From Methylotenera sp. (GTDB taxonomy: Bacteria > Pseudomonadota > Gammaproteobacteria > Burkholderiales > Methylophilaceae): a stretch of 64,000 nt of DNA. Position numbers and translations under genes: made by a program. Below the pieces are notes generated by a model. The model made no database searches. It was given only the letters and a program-made list of their open reading frames with translations, and had not been told where the DNA came from. Location: assembly GCF_029945705.1 (NCBI RefSeq), contig NZ_JAQSDC010000056.1:1-64000 (forward strand). Reading direction: 5' to 3'. This document shows positions 47,050 through 55,431 of the stretch, one piece after another; the stretch's first letter is position 1, and each line of letters starts with the position of its first letter.

Positions 47050-48380
47050 ACTATTCAATTCAATATCGACTTTCATTTTGGATTGCGATAATCATTATTT
47101 TAATGGCGGTAATATCTGTCATCATCTCGTACTCTAGTGCACTACATGAAGCTAGAGAAATTCAAGATGAAGGCCTTAAACAAATAGGCTTTCTTGTTCA
47201 GAAAAATCAACGCAACATAACGTTGAATAATGAGATGGCAGAACGCACTGAAATCATTATTCAATATATACCCAATAGCCAAACTTCAAATCAAGCACAC
47301 GAATTTGCTTCGCCATCTCAATTAAAGTTACCTAGTAATTTATCAGATGGACTCCAAACTTTATTAATAGATAATATTAAGTATCGAGTTTTAAAGTTAA
47401 CCTTAGTAAATCAACAGCAGGTTGTGATTGGACAGCAAACTATTTTGCGTGATGAGGCTGCGATCAGCGGGGCAGTATCAACGGCATTGCCTATGTTGTT
47501 ACTTCTACCTGTTCTAATTGCAGTTGCATATTTATTAATACGCAATGCTTTCAGGCCAGTGACAGCATTATCAGAAAGTATTGATAGACGCTCTGCCGAA
47601 GATTTGACGTCATTTTCTGAAGAAAATATGCCAAGCGAGGTATTACCATTTATACGTTCAATTAATTTTCTTTTTCACAAAGTCAATCAGTCCGCAGAGT
47701 CACAGCGGCGATTCATTGCCGATGCTGCCCATGAGTTAAGATCTCCATTAACAGCTTTATCATTGCAAGCTGAGCGGCTTGTAAGCGCTGAAATGACGGC
47801 AATTGCAGTGGAACGTTTAGCTACGTTACGGCAAGGCATCACTAGAGCTTCAGTGTTATTAGAGCAACTACTGTCTTTTGCAAAAGCCCAAAGACTCAAC
47901 AATGTAGAAGCAGAAAATTTGTCTGTACATCAAACTCTACTAAAAGTGCTAGCAGACTTAATTCCCCTCGCGGAAGCTAAAAGTTTAAATGTGGGTGTAA
48001 AGTCAGCAATAGACGCGATTGTAAAGATGAATGAAGCAGATTTGATATGCCTCATTAAAAACCTAATAGACAACGCAATACGCTACACCCCTGATGGTGG
48101 GCAAATTGACTTAAGTATAAGTAAAGAGCTGAATGATTTAGTTTTGGAGATTGAAGATAGCGGACATGGCATACCAGAAGCAGAAAGAGCGAGAGTTTTT
48201 GATGCGTTTTATAGAATATTAGGCAATGACTCGCAAGGCTCGGGGCTTGGTCTATCCATTGTAAAAAGCATTTTACTCAGGGCGGGTGGGAGAATTGCGC
48301 TTCTTGATTCTGATAGTTTTGTTTCTGGTTTAAAAGTTAAGATTTACTTACCTCTGCCAGTTGATGCATTGAGTGCTTAA
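47025..48380 (+). CDS. Sensor histidine kinase (QseC/PmrB-like)
   Basis: A 451-residue inner-membrane kinase. Membrane helices lie at about 16-38 and 154-174, flanking a periplasmic part of about 115 residues. HisKA has phosphoacceptor His236 in DAAHELRSPL. The ATPase has the N box IKNLIDNAIRYTPDGG, the G1 box EDSGHGIP and the G2 box GSGLGLSIVKSI. It overlaps the response regulator gene. Position suggests control of the DUF347/OMP genes. Its signal is unknown, although xoxF is the convergent neighbour. Confidence 0.93.
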   Translation: MDGFKSKLNYSIQYRLSFWIAIIIILMAVISVIISYSSALHEAREIQDEGLKQIGFLVQKNQRNITLNNEMAERTEIIIQYIPNSQTSNQAHEFASPSQLKLPSNLSDGLQTLLIDNIKYRVLKLTLVNQQQVVIGQQTILRDEAAISGAVSTALPMLLLLPVLIAVAYLLIRNAFRPVTALSESIDRRSAEDLTSFSEENMPSEVLPFIRSINFLFHKVNQSAESQRRFIADAAHELRSPLTALSLQAERLVSAEMTAIAVERLATLRQGITRASVLLEQLLSFAKAQRLNNVEAENLSVHQTLLKVLADLIPLAEAKSLNVGVKSAIDAIVKMNEADLICLIKNLIDNAIRYTPDGGQIDLSISKELNDLVLEIEDSGHGIPEAERARVFDAFYRILGNDSQGSGLGLSIVKSILLRAGGRIALLDSDSFVSGLKVKIYLPLPVDALSA

Positions 48381-48421
48381 GTGAGCCATTTTTATTGTTA
48401 TTGATTTGGAACTTGCAATGA

Positions 48422-48452
48422 ATAAGAGCCAATTTTTTAGATTGGCTCTTAT
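48422..48452. terminator. Convergent terminator between the kinase gene and xoxF
   Basis: ATAAGAGCCAAT and ATTGGCTCTTAT are 12-bp perfect complements with a 7-nt T-rich loop, 20 bp from the xoxF stop and 42 bp from the kinase stop. It is placed to stop transcripts from both sides, although no long T-run follows on the plus strand. Confidence 0.7.
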
Positions 48453-48471
48453 CACGATACAGCTTTACAAA

Positions 48472-50358
48472 TTACAAGCTAAACACATTCATTGCACCGC
48501 CACCCGGCGCTGCATTGTACTTAGTTAACTCTTTGTAACCACCGGCAGCACCTAGGCCGTCGGTTTCATTGGTTAAACCTAGGTTCATTGCAACACCAGC
48601 CCAGCCACCAATACCTGATAGCACGCCAACGTATTGTTTACCTTTGTGACCGTAGGTAATGGTGTTACCAACAACGCCAGAACCTACTTGAAATTTCCAA
48701 AGCTCTTTACCCGTTTTGGCATCAAGCGCTTTAACCCAACGATCTAACGTACCGTAAAACACTAAGTCTGAAGCAGTCACTAAAGCGCCGCCCCAAGCTG
48801 AGAATTTTTCTTTGTTATACCAAGCAGATTTGCCTGTTAAACCATTCCAAGCCATAAAGCCGCCCATTACGCCATCAGGGCCTGCGAACATGGTCAATGT
48901 TGAGCCTACCCATGGTTGACCCGCAACGTATTTAGATTCAACTGGCTCATAAGTCATACATACATGATTAAGCGGCACGTAGAACATTTTTGTCCGTGGC
49001 GAAAATGCTGAAGGTTGTTCATCTTTAACACCTAATGCAGATGGGCAAATGCCTTTAGCATTGTAGTCTTGGTGAGTTGAGTATTTTGGATCTTTAATCG
49101 GCACGCCAGATTTCATGTCGATAGATGTTGCCCAGTTAACGAAAGGGTTCATTTTTTGTGCGACTAACAAAGTACCATTTGTGCGGTCAAAGGTATAACC
49201 AAAGCCGTTACGGTCAAAATGAGAGGCTAATTTTTTGCCATTCGCATCCCACAATACCACCTCATTCATACCATCGTAATCCCACTCATCGTGAGGTGTC
49301 ATTTGGTAACCCCATTTTGCTACGCCTGTGTCTAAGTCACGTGCAAAAATTGTCATAGACCATTTGTTGTCACCAGGACGCACATCAGGGTTCCAAGTGC
49401 CAGGGTTGCCTGTACCGTAGTACATTAAATTAAGCGCTGGATCGTATGAGTACCAGCCCCATGTAGGGCCGCCGCCAGTTTGCCAGCCCTCTTTTCTAGC
49501 TTGTGGTTTTAACCAAGTTCTTACGCCTAGATTCGCTTCTGGATATTGAAGTTTTTCTTTAGGAATAGCTTTGAATGAACCGCCTAGCTTATTACCGCCA
49601 TTCACATCTTCATAAGCTGATAATGCGCTGTAGTGCGGATTTGCTTTATTGAAGTCTTTACCAATCAGCATTTCATCATCTGGACCTGTGCTATATGCAC
49701 GCCAAACCAATGCACCATCTTTAATGTTATATGCTGAGATGTAGCAACGTACCCCAAACTCACCACCTGAACAGCCAGTAATCACTTTGTCTTTGAACAC
49801 ATGTGGAGCATTGGTGTTAGATGAACCTGATTTAGGATCAGTGACTTTAGTATCCCAAATGGCTTTACCAGTTTTGGCATCTAATGCGACTAAAACACCG
49901 TCATTCTGTTGCAAGAAAATTTTGCCATCGCCATAACCTAAGCCTTTGTTGACGTTGTCGCAACACAATACAGCTTGAACGCTTGCATCTTGTTTCGGAA
50001 AGTATGACCAAACAATTTTTTGATTATCGTTTAAATCTAAAGCATATACGTTATTTGGAAATGCCGTGTGCACGTACATGATGTCACCAACAACAAGCGG
50101 CGCGCCTTCGTGACCACGGTTAACGCCAGTTGCGAATGACCATGCAAGTTTTAAATTTTTAACATTACTTTTATTGATTTGTGACAAACGGCTATAACCT
50201 GTATTGCTGTAATCTTTACGTGGTTGAGTCCACTGATTATCATCGTTCATTAGTTTTAATTGCTCGTCATCAGCAAAAGCAGGTGTGCTTATTAAGCCAA
50301 AAAGTCCTGCACTTAACGCTAGGCTGGCACCAAATTTACGTTTAAATTGATGGTTCAT
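48472..50358 (-). CDS. xoxF: Lanthanide-dependent PQQ methanol dehydrogenase XoxF
   Basis: A periplasmic quinoprotein that oxidises methanol; 628 residues with a signal peptide (cleavage near AFA-DDE, about 29). Metal/PQQ residues by alignment to MxaF in memory are E200 (GGEFGVRCY), N318 (GTGNPG), catalytic D360 and the XoxF-specific extra Asp D362 in EWDYDG, plus vicinal Cys132-Cys133 and Arg383 (FDRNGFG). The D-Y-D motif marks XoxF against Ca-type MxaF (D-Y-A). About 34 extra residues lie between E200 and N318 compared with MxaF. No xoxG or xoxJ is nearby. A sigma-54 promoter lies upstream. Confidence 0.95.
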   Translation of the reverse strand: MNHQFKRKFGASLALSAGLFGLISTPAFADDEQLKLMNDDNQWTQPRKDYSNTGYSRLSQINKSNVKNLKLAWSFATGVNRGHEGAPLVVGDIMYVHTAFPNNVYALDLNDNQKIVWSYFPKQDASVQAVLCCDNVNKGLGYGDGKIFLQQNDGVLVALDAKTGKAIWDTKVTDPKSGSSNTNAPHVFKDKVITGCSGGEFGVRCYISAYNIKDGALVWRAYSTGPDDEMLIGKDFNKANPHYSALSAYEDVNGGNKLGGSFKAIPKEKLQYPEANLGVRTWLKPQARKEGWQTGGGPTWGWYSYDPALNLMYYGTGNPGTWNPDVRPGDNKWSMTIFARDLDTGVAKWGYQMTPHDEWDYDGMNEVVLWDANGKKLASHFDRNGFGYTFDRTNGTLLVAQKMNPFVNWATSIDMKSGVPIKDPKYSTHQDYNAKGICPSALGVKDEQPSAFSPRTKMFYVPLNHVCMTYEPVESKYVAGQPWVGSTLTMFAGPDGVMGGFMAWNGLTGKSAWYNKEKFSAWGGALVTASDLVFYGTLDRWVKALDAKTGKELWKFQVGSGVVGNTITYGHKGKQYVGVLSGIGGWAGVAMNLGLTNETDGLGAAGGYKELTKYNAAPGGGAMNVFSL

Positions 50359-50448
50359 ATTTTCCTCAAATATAATATTTTTTAAGTTATGTGTTGCTCA
50401 TGTCGCGCATCTAAAAGTATTTGTAACGACTGTTGCTATGTAGATATT

Positions 50449-50463
50449 GCAATTGATGTGCCA
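50449..50463 (-). promoter_or_regulatory. Sigma-54 (-24/-12) promoter of xoxF
   Basis: Read on the minus strand, TGGCAC-ATCAA-TTGC matches the consensus TGGCAC-N5-TTGC exactly. It faces xoxF, with about 75-80 nt from the expected start to the ATG at 50358. It lies across the intergenic region from the sigma-54 activator gene, which makes functional pairing likely. Confidence 0.75.
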
Positions 50464-50590
50464 ACATCAAAAATGAGCCACATAAAGTGGTTAAGGTTAA
50501 ATAAAATGGTTTAAAATCAATCAACTATTTTTATTGAATGATTATTTGCTTAGATATGATATTCATTAACTTTTTAACACTGTGTCAATA

Positions 50591-50621
50591 TTGAACAATG
50601 TGTTGCGTGACACATGTTCAA
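50591..50621. promoter_or_regulatory. Candidate activator-binding inverted repeat
   Basis: TTGAAC-A-ATGTGT (50591-50603) and ACACAT-GTTCAA (50610-50621) form an imperfect inverted repeat with one bulge and a 6-nt spacer. A second pair TGTGTCA (50581-50587) / TGACACA (50608-50614) overlaps it. It is 130-170 bp upstream of the xoxF promoter, the usual distance for an enhancer-binding protein site. It overlaps the first codon of the activator gene, so autoregulation is also possible. Confidence 0.5.
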
Positions 50622-52584
50622 TAAATTGTTCACCCAAATTGAAAGCTTTACCCAATCAATGAATCATTTTTCGATAGATCGCCCGCAGAGCGTTTCTCAA
50701 GCCAGAAACGATTTCTTAAGTAATGGGAATGTAGAGCAAGGTAGTATTGCTGAGGCCATAGAGCGTTCTTGGCGACGTTGCCTTGCTAACGGCGTCAATG
50801 TTAATTCTCCATCTAATTTAGAAGTGATCACCGCCCAAGAGCTCGCGCTTAAGCGTGAGCAAAATCGCCAGTTGCTTTCACTTGCTTTGCCTGAAATGGA
50901 AACACTGAACGAGCAAATCGCACATATGCGTAACATTGTGATTTTGACTGATGACCAAGGCGTGATTTTAAATAGTTTAGGCAGTCATCATTTACTGAGA
51001 GAAGAGCAGCGTATTGCTTTATCGCCTGGCGCATCATGGCGCGAAGATCATCGTGGCACTAATGCTATCGGCACTGTATTAATTGAGCAATCTGCAATGA
51101 CAGTGCAGGGCGCAGAGCATTTTATGGCTTACCATCATTCGCTTAGTTGTTCAGCCGTGCCTATCTTTGGTGCCAAGAATCAGCTCATTGCAACACTTGA
51201 TGTTTCGAACGACTCAAACACTTCGCAGCAACACACGCTAGCTTTAGTTAAAATGTCTGCTCAAATGATTGAGAACAGGCTTTTTTTAGCCAGCCATCAG
51301 AGCGACGTTATTTTACATTTTCATGCGCGGCCCGAGTTTATTGGCACCTTGTGGGAAGGCGTTGCCATGTTTACAGAAGCTGGAAAACTGGTGGCGACTA
51401 ATCGTAGCGGGCAATTTCAACTCAGTCTAAATTCGCAAAATAACCAGACCGTTGATTTTGAGAATATTTTTGATATTCCTCTTGCAAGCTTACTCAGACA
51501 AATGAATGGTGTAGATAAGTTAATCGTGCCATTAAGACTAAATAACGGCGCGCGTCTCTATGTGAAAGTAGAAGCTTTGCAAAAGCATCAGCCACCTGCG
51601 ATTACGTCACGTGACGCAAAAAGGGCTAGTGCGGCTAATTTAGATTTGTTGAATAGCGGTGACGCTAAGGTTGAGCATGCCATTCAACAAATTAAAAAAG
51701 TGCTGAATCGTGATATTCCAATTTTGATCCAAGGTGAAACTGGTGTTGGTAAAGAACTGTTCGCCCGCGCGATACACGAGGCCAGCCCGCAACACAAAGG
51801 TCCTTGGATAGCGGTCAATTGTGCAGCTTTGCCTGAGGGCTTAATTGAAGCAGAGCTATTTGGTTATGAAGAGGGCGCATTCACAGGTGCAAAGCGCAAA
51901 GGTAGTGCGGGTAAAATAGAACAAGCCGATGGCGGCACTTTATTTTTGGATGAAATCGGTGATATGCCGCTGGCCTTGCAAGCGCGCTTATTGCGCGTAC
52001 TTCAAGAGCGTAAAGTCACGCCTTTAGGCAGTACAAGGTCTATTCCAGTGAGTTTTGCATTGGTGAGCGCCACTAACCAAAAGTTGAAAGAAAAAGTCGA
52101 ATCTGGCGAGTTTAGAAGTGATTTGTATTATCGCTTAAACGGCTTGAGTGTGGCTTTGCCAGCATTGCGTGACCGCACTGATTTACAGGCACTCATTGAT
52201 GTCATTCTTCAAGTTGAACAAACTAGTGGAGTTAATATTTCTCCAGAAGTCATGGATGTTTTTAAAACCCACCCTTGGCCAGGTAATATTCGTCAATTAC
52301 ACAATGTGTTAAGGACGGCTTTAGCACTTGCTGATGGCGTAGAAGTTTCTGAAATGCATCTTACACAAGATTTTATTGATGAATTACAAGGCTTAAATCT
52401 AGGCAATGTGCAAAGACCTAAAATAGCCGCGCCGCAAGTGTTGGCTTTAGAGGGTTTAGCTGAAAATGCTATACGTTCAGCCATGCAGCAACATGTTGGC
52501 AATGTGTCTGCAGTGGCGCGCCAGCTTGGTATTAGCCGTAATACACTATACCGAAAATTGAAACTAATCAGATTGATTCCTTAA
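50614..52584 (+). CDS. Sigma-54-dependent activator, GAF-AAA+-Fis type (AcoR-like)
   Basis: A 656-residue enhancer-binding protein. Its N-terminal GAF-type sensor region (about 60-230) includes LTDDQGVILNSLGS and WREDHRGTNAIGT. The AAA+ domain has Walker A GETGVGKE (374-381), an intact GAFTGA loop (421-426) and Walker B-type GGTLFLDEIGD. The C-terminal Fis-type helix-turn-helix is NVSAVARQLGISRNTLYRKL. AcoR-type relatives respond to small organic molecules. Divergent from xoxF and opposite a sigma-54 promoter, it is the likely xoxF activator. The start could be ATG 50614 or ATG 50659; the first overlaps an inverted repeat. Confidence 0.88.
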   Translation: MFNKLFTQIESFTQSMNHFSIDRPQSVSQARNDFLSNGNVEQGSIAEAIERSWRRCLANGVNVNSPSNLEVITAQELALKREQNRQLLSLALPEMETLNEQIAHMRNIVILTDDQGVILNSLGSHHLLREEQRIALSPGASWREDHRGTNAIGTVLIEQSAMTVQGAEHFMAYHHSLSCSAVPIFGAKNQLIATLDVSNDSNTSQQHTLALVKMSAQMIENRLFLASHQSDVILHFHARPEFIGTLWEGVAMFTEAGKLVATNRSGQFQLSLNSQNNQTVDFENIFDIPLASLLRQMNGVDKLIVPLRLNNGARLYVKVEALQKHQPPAITSRDAKRASAANLDLLNSGDAKVEHAIQQIKKVLNRDIPILIQGETGVGKELFARAIHEASPQHKGPWIAVNCAALPEGLIEAELFGYEEGAFTGAKRKGSAGKIEQADGGTLFLDEIGDMPLALQARLLRVLQERKVTPLGSTRSIPVSFALVSATNQKLKEKVESGEFRSDLYYRLNGLSVALPALRDRTDLQALIDVILQVEQTSGVNISPEVMDVFKTHPWPGNIRQLHNVLRTALALADGVEVSEMHLTQDFIDELQGLNLGNVQRPKIAAPQVLALEGLAENAIRSAMQQHVGNVSAVARQLGISRNTLYRKLKLIRLIP

Positions 52585-52670
52585 CTTTATTCATCAGTGC
52601 TTTTATAGACTAATGGTGAGTGTCTAAATAAATTCACATGACTTAATATTTAGTTTGCTATAATAAATTC

Positions 52671-53015
52671 ATGATTCGTCGTTCATTTCTGACCTTTTTT
52701 TTTGCTGTGCTGCTCGTGTTCGGGCAGCAACAGGCAATGGTGCATGCTTATGTGCATACGGCAGACTTTCAACAACAGTCTTCAAATCAGCAATCCTCTA
52801 CTCAAAAATCTTCAAGTGAAGATAAGTCTACGAATCATTCTGAGGTCTGTGGAAAGTGTTTATCACTTGCAGGCCTTTCCGCTGCCATTGGTTCGCAAGC
52901 GCATATCCTCAATATTGCTTCTGGACAATTTGAGTTATCGACGGTTCTACACCAGTCGGTTATTTCTACACGTTTCTTTTCTTACCACTCTCGCGCCCCA
53001 CCTATCCTCGCTTAG
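52671..53015 (+). CDS. Small CxxC protein, DUF2946-like
   Basis: A 114-residue protein with a signal peptide/short hydrophobic start, a Ser/Gln-rich middle and the pair CGKC (about 60-63), ending in SRAPP as in DUF2946-like proteins. Such genes often precede metal-transport genes, and here it comes before a porin and znuA/znuB. A role in metal handling is inferred from position and the Cys pair only. Confidence 0.65.
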   Translation: MIRRSFLTFFFAVLLVFGQQQAMVHAYVHTADFQQQSSNQQSSTQKSSSEDKSTNHSEVCGKCLSLAGLSAAIGSQAHILNIASGQFELSTVLHQSVISTRFFSYHSRAPPILA

Positions 53016-53081
53016 ACCTTAAATCTTAATCCACACCTTTTAAGGCGTGGTTTTATTCATTTTTGCAACGACGAGGTTCAC

Positions 53082-54440
53082 ATGTTCAACCAGAAAATAT
53101 TGGTGCGCGCCATTGCGCTTACCTTCTTGCTGCCCGCTGCAGCAAAAGCAAACGATAGCAACGAATTAGAAGCACTACGCGCTGAAATTCAACAAATGAA
53201 ACAGAGTTATGAAACACGTATTCAAACCTTAGAGACCCGTTTACAAACGACTGAAACGGTCGCAGGTAATGCGGATAAAAAGGCCGAGGAAGCCTCCGTA
53301 CAAGCCAGTGCTAGACCAACTGCCAGCAATGCGCTTAATCCAGATATTTCTTTAATTTTATCTGGTACTTATGCCAACCGTTCTCAAGATTCCAATTACC
53401 ACATCACAGGCTTTCAAGCGGGTGGTGAAATCGGGCCTGGTACCAAGGGCTTTAATTTAGGCGAGTCTGAGTTAGGGGTTTATGCCAGCGTAGACCCTAA
53501 CTTTTATGGCGGCCTCAATTTAGCATTAGCGCCAGACAACACCATAGGCGTGGAAGAGGCTTTTGTGCAAACAACCACCTTGCCATATGGTGTGACGCTT
53601 AAGGCCGGCCGGTTTTTTTCTAGCATTGGCTATCTCAATGACCAGCATGCCCATACTTGGGATTTTGTAGACAATCCCTTGGCTTATCAGGCTTTCCTTG
53701 GCAATCAGTTTGGTGATGATGGGATACAACTGAAATGGCTGGCACCAACTGATTTATTTCTGGAGTTTGGTGCTGAATATGGCCGCGGACGTATTGCTGA
53801 TACAGAGGGACGAGATGAAAATGGCGGCGGTGCAGGCTCAATATTCGCGCATGTTGGTGGCGACTTAGGCATTAGCAGTAGTTGGCGCGCAGGCTTGTCT
53901 TATCTAGACGTTTCACCTAAAGATAGGAAGTCTAACGATATTGATGCCTTGGGTAGTGATGTAACCAATAGCTTCACTGGTAACAGTAAAGTTTGGTTAG
54001 CCGATTTTGTATGGAAATGGGCGCCAAATGGTAATGCTACTAATACTAGCTTCAAGTTGCAGGGTGAATACTTGCATAGCACTCAGAAAGGTGACCTCAC
54101 ATATGATGTTGATCAAGCGGCTAACACTGGTCGCTACACGGCATCGCAAGATGGCTGGTACTTACAAGGCGTTTATAAATTCTTGCCTTATTGGCGTGCT
54201 GGCTTGCGTTACGACCAATTGAACAGCGGTAGCGTTAACTATGGCGATAATGCCGCAAATCTAGCGAATAGTAGTTATGACCCTAAACGCATCAGCGCCA
54301 TGCTGGACTTTAGTCCAAGCGAATTCTCTCGTATCCGCTTACAGGTATCTAGCGATAAATCTCGCCAAGAAGCGACTGACAATCAAGTGTTCATCCAGTA
54401 CCAAATGAGCTTAGGCGCTCACGGTGCCCACAAATATTAA
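53082..54440 (+). CDS. Outer-membrane porin of a zinc-uptake unit (predicted)
   Basis: A 452-residue protein with a signal peptide (cleavage near AKA-NDS), an N-terminal coiled coil (about 24-75; LEALRAEIQQMKQSYETR) and a long beta-barrel-like remainder. It ends with aromatic/hydrophobic strands and a tail HGAHKY. It precedes znuA by 10 bp. Such porins next to zinc uptake genes are probably zinc-regulated, but the transported solute is not shown. ACGAGG lies upstream of the ATG. Confidence 0.75.
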   Translation: MFNQKILVRAIALTFLLPAAAKANDSNELEALRAEIQQMKQSYETRIQTLETRLQTTETVAGNADKKAEEASVQASARPTASNALNPDISLILSGTYANRSQDSNYHITGFQAGGEIGPGTKGFNLGESELGVYASVDPNFYGGLNLALAPDNTIGVEEAFVQTTTLPYGVTLKAGRFFSSIGYLNDQHAHTWDFVDNPLAYQAFLGNQFGDDGIQLKWLAPTDLFLEFGAEYGRGRIADTEGRDENGGGAGSIFAHVGGDLGISSSWRAGLSYLDVSPKDRKSNDIDALGSDVTNSFTGNSKVWLADFVWKWAPNGNATNTSFKLQGEYLHSTQKGDLTYDVDQAANTGRYTASQDGWYLQGVYKFLPYWRAGLRYDQLNSGSVNYGDNAANLANSSYDPKRISAMLDFSPSEFSRIRLQVSSDKSRQEATDNQVFIQYQMSLGAHGAHKY

Positions 54441-54450
54441 GGAGATTTAG

Positions 54451-55356
54451 ATGAAACATATATTTAAAGCATTATCACTATCTGTATTACTCGTTACAAC
54501 GCAATCCGCTCAAGCCGCACTGAATGTATTTGCCTGTGAGCCAGAGTGGGGCGCGCTTGCGCAAGAGCTAGGTGGCGATAAAGTCACTGTATTTACTGCA
54601 ACCAACGCCTTGCAAGACGTTCATCATATTGAAGCAAAACCCAGCTTAGTTGCGCAGCTGCGTAAAGCTGATTTGTTGGTATGTACAGGCTCCGAGCTGG
54701 AAATTGGTTGGTTGCCAGTGTTGCTGCGCCAAGCTGGTAATACCAATGTGTTAGCGGGTAAAGCTGGTAACTTTGAGGCGGCGCATTATGTGCGTATGTT
54801 AGAAATTCCAAGCCGTTTAGATCGTGCAGATGGTGACGTGCATCCAGGCGGCAACCCGCATATTCAAACCGATCCACGTAATATAGCTAAAGTGGGTGAT
54901 GCGTTATCACAGCGACTTGCAGAAGTCGATGCACCTAACGCTACGTTTTATCAAGCTAAACATAAAGATTTTGCGCAACGCTGGCAAGAGGCAAGCAAGC
55001 GCTGGGAGACTCAAGCAGCGCCACTTAAAGGCATGGCTATTGTCGTACAACACAAAGGTTTCCCCTATTTAGAAGACTGGCTGGGTTTGCGTGAAGTGGC
55101 GACATTAGAGCCAAAACCAGGCGTTGAGCCAACTAGCAGTCATCTTAGTGAGGTGCTTACGCAATTGCAGCGCCAACCTGCAAAAATGGTGATTCGAGCT
55201 GCATACAACAGTGAGCGTCCATCGCAATGGTTATCTGAAAGAGCTAAGATTCCAGCAGTAGCATTGCCATTTACAGTAGGCGGGTCAGATCGTGCAAAAG
55301 ACTTGTTTTCTTTATTTGATGACACTGTGCAACGTCTTTTAGATGCGGCTAAGTAA
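54451..55356 (+). CDS. znuA: Zinc ABC transporter substrate-binding protein (ZnuA-like)
   Basis: A 301-residue periplasmic cluster A-I binding protein with a signal peptide (cleavage near AQA-ALN). Likely metal ligands are His in DVHHIEAKPS, His in GNPHIQTDP and His in VVQHKGFPYLEDW, as in ZnuA/AdcA types. It has no His/Asp-rich loop, so it is a short form. It lies 10 bp after the porin and 75 bp before the permease gene. Zinc is the best guess; another divalent or lanthanide ion cannot be excluded. Confidence 0.82.
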   Translation: MKHIFKALSLSVLLVTTQSAQAALNVFACEPEWGALAQELGGDKVTVFTATNALQDVHHIEAKPSLVAQLRKADLLVCTGSELEIGWLPVLLRQAGNTNVLAGKAGNFEAAHYVRMLEIPSRLDRADGDVHPGGNPHIQTDPRNIAKVGDALSQRLAEVDAPNATFYQAKHKDFAQRWQEASKRWETQAAPLKGMAIVVQHKGFPYLEDWLGLREVATLEPKPGVEPTSSHLSEVLTQLQRQPAKMVIRAAYNSERPSQWLSERAKIPAVALPFTVGGSDRAKDLFSLFDDTVQRLLDAAK

Positions 55357-55431
55357 TGTGCATAGTGATGTGGTTAAGTAAAGCTAAATGACTATTTTGA
55401 TTACCAATAGATATTGATACGGAGTGCACTA

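Noticed and set aside
50534-50560. Possible promoter of the sigma-54 activator (TTGAAT and TATGAT)
   Set aside because: The spacer is 15 bp, shorter than optimal, and the start codon is itself uncertain.
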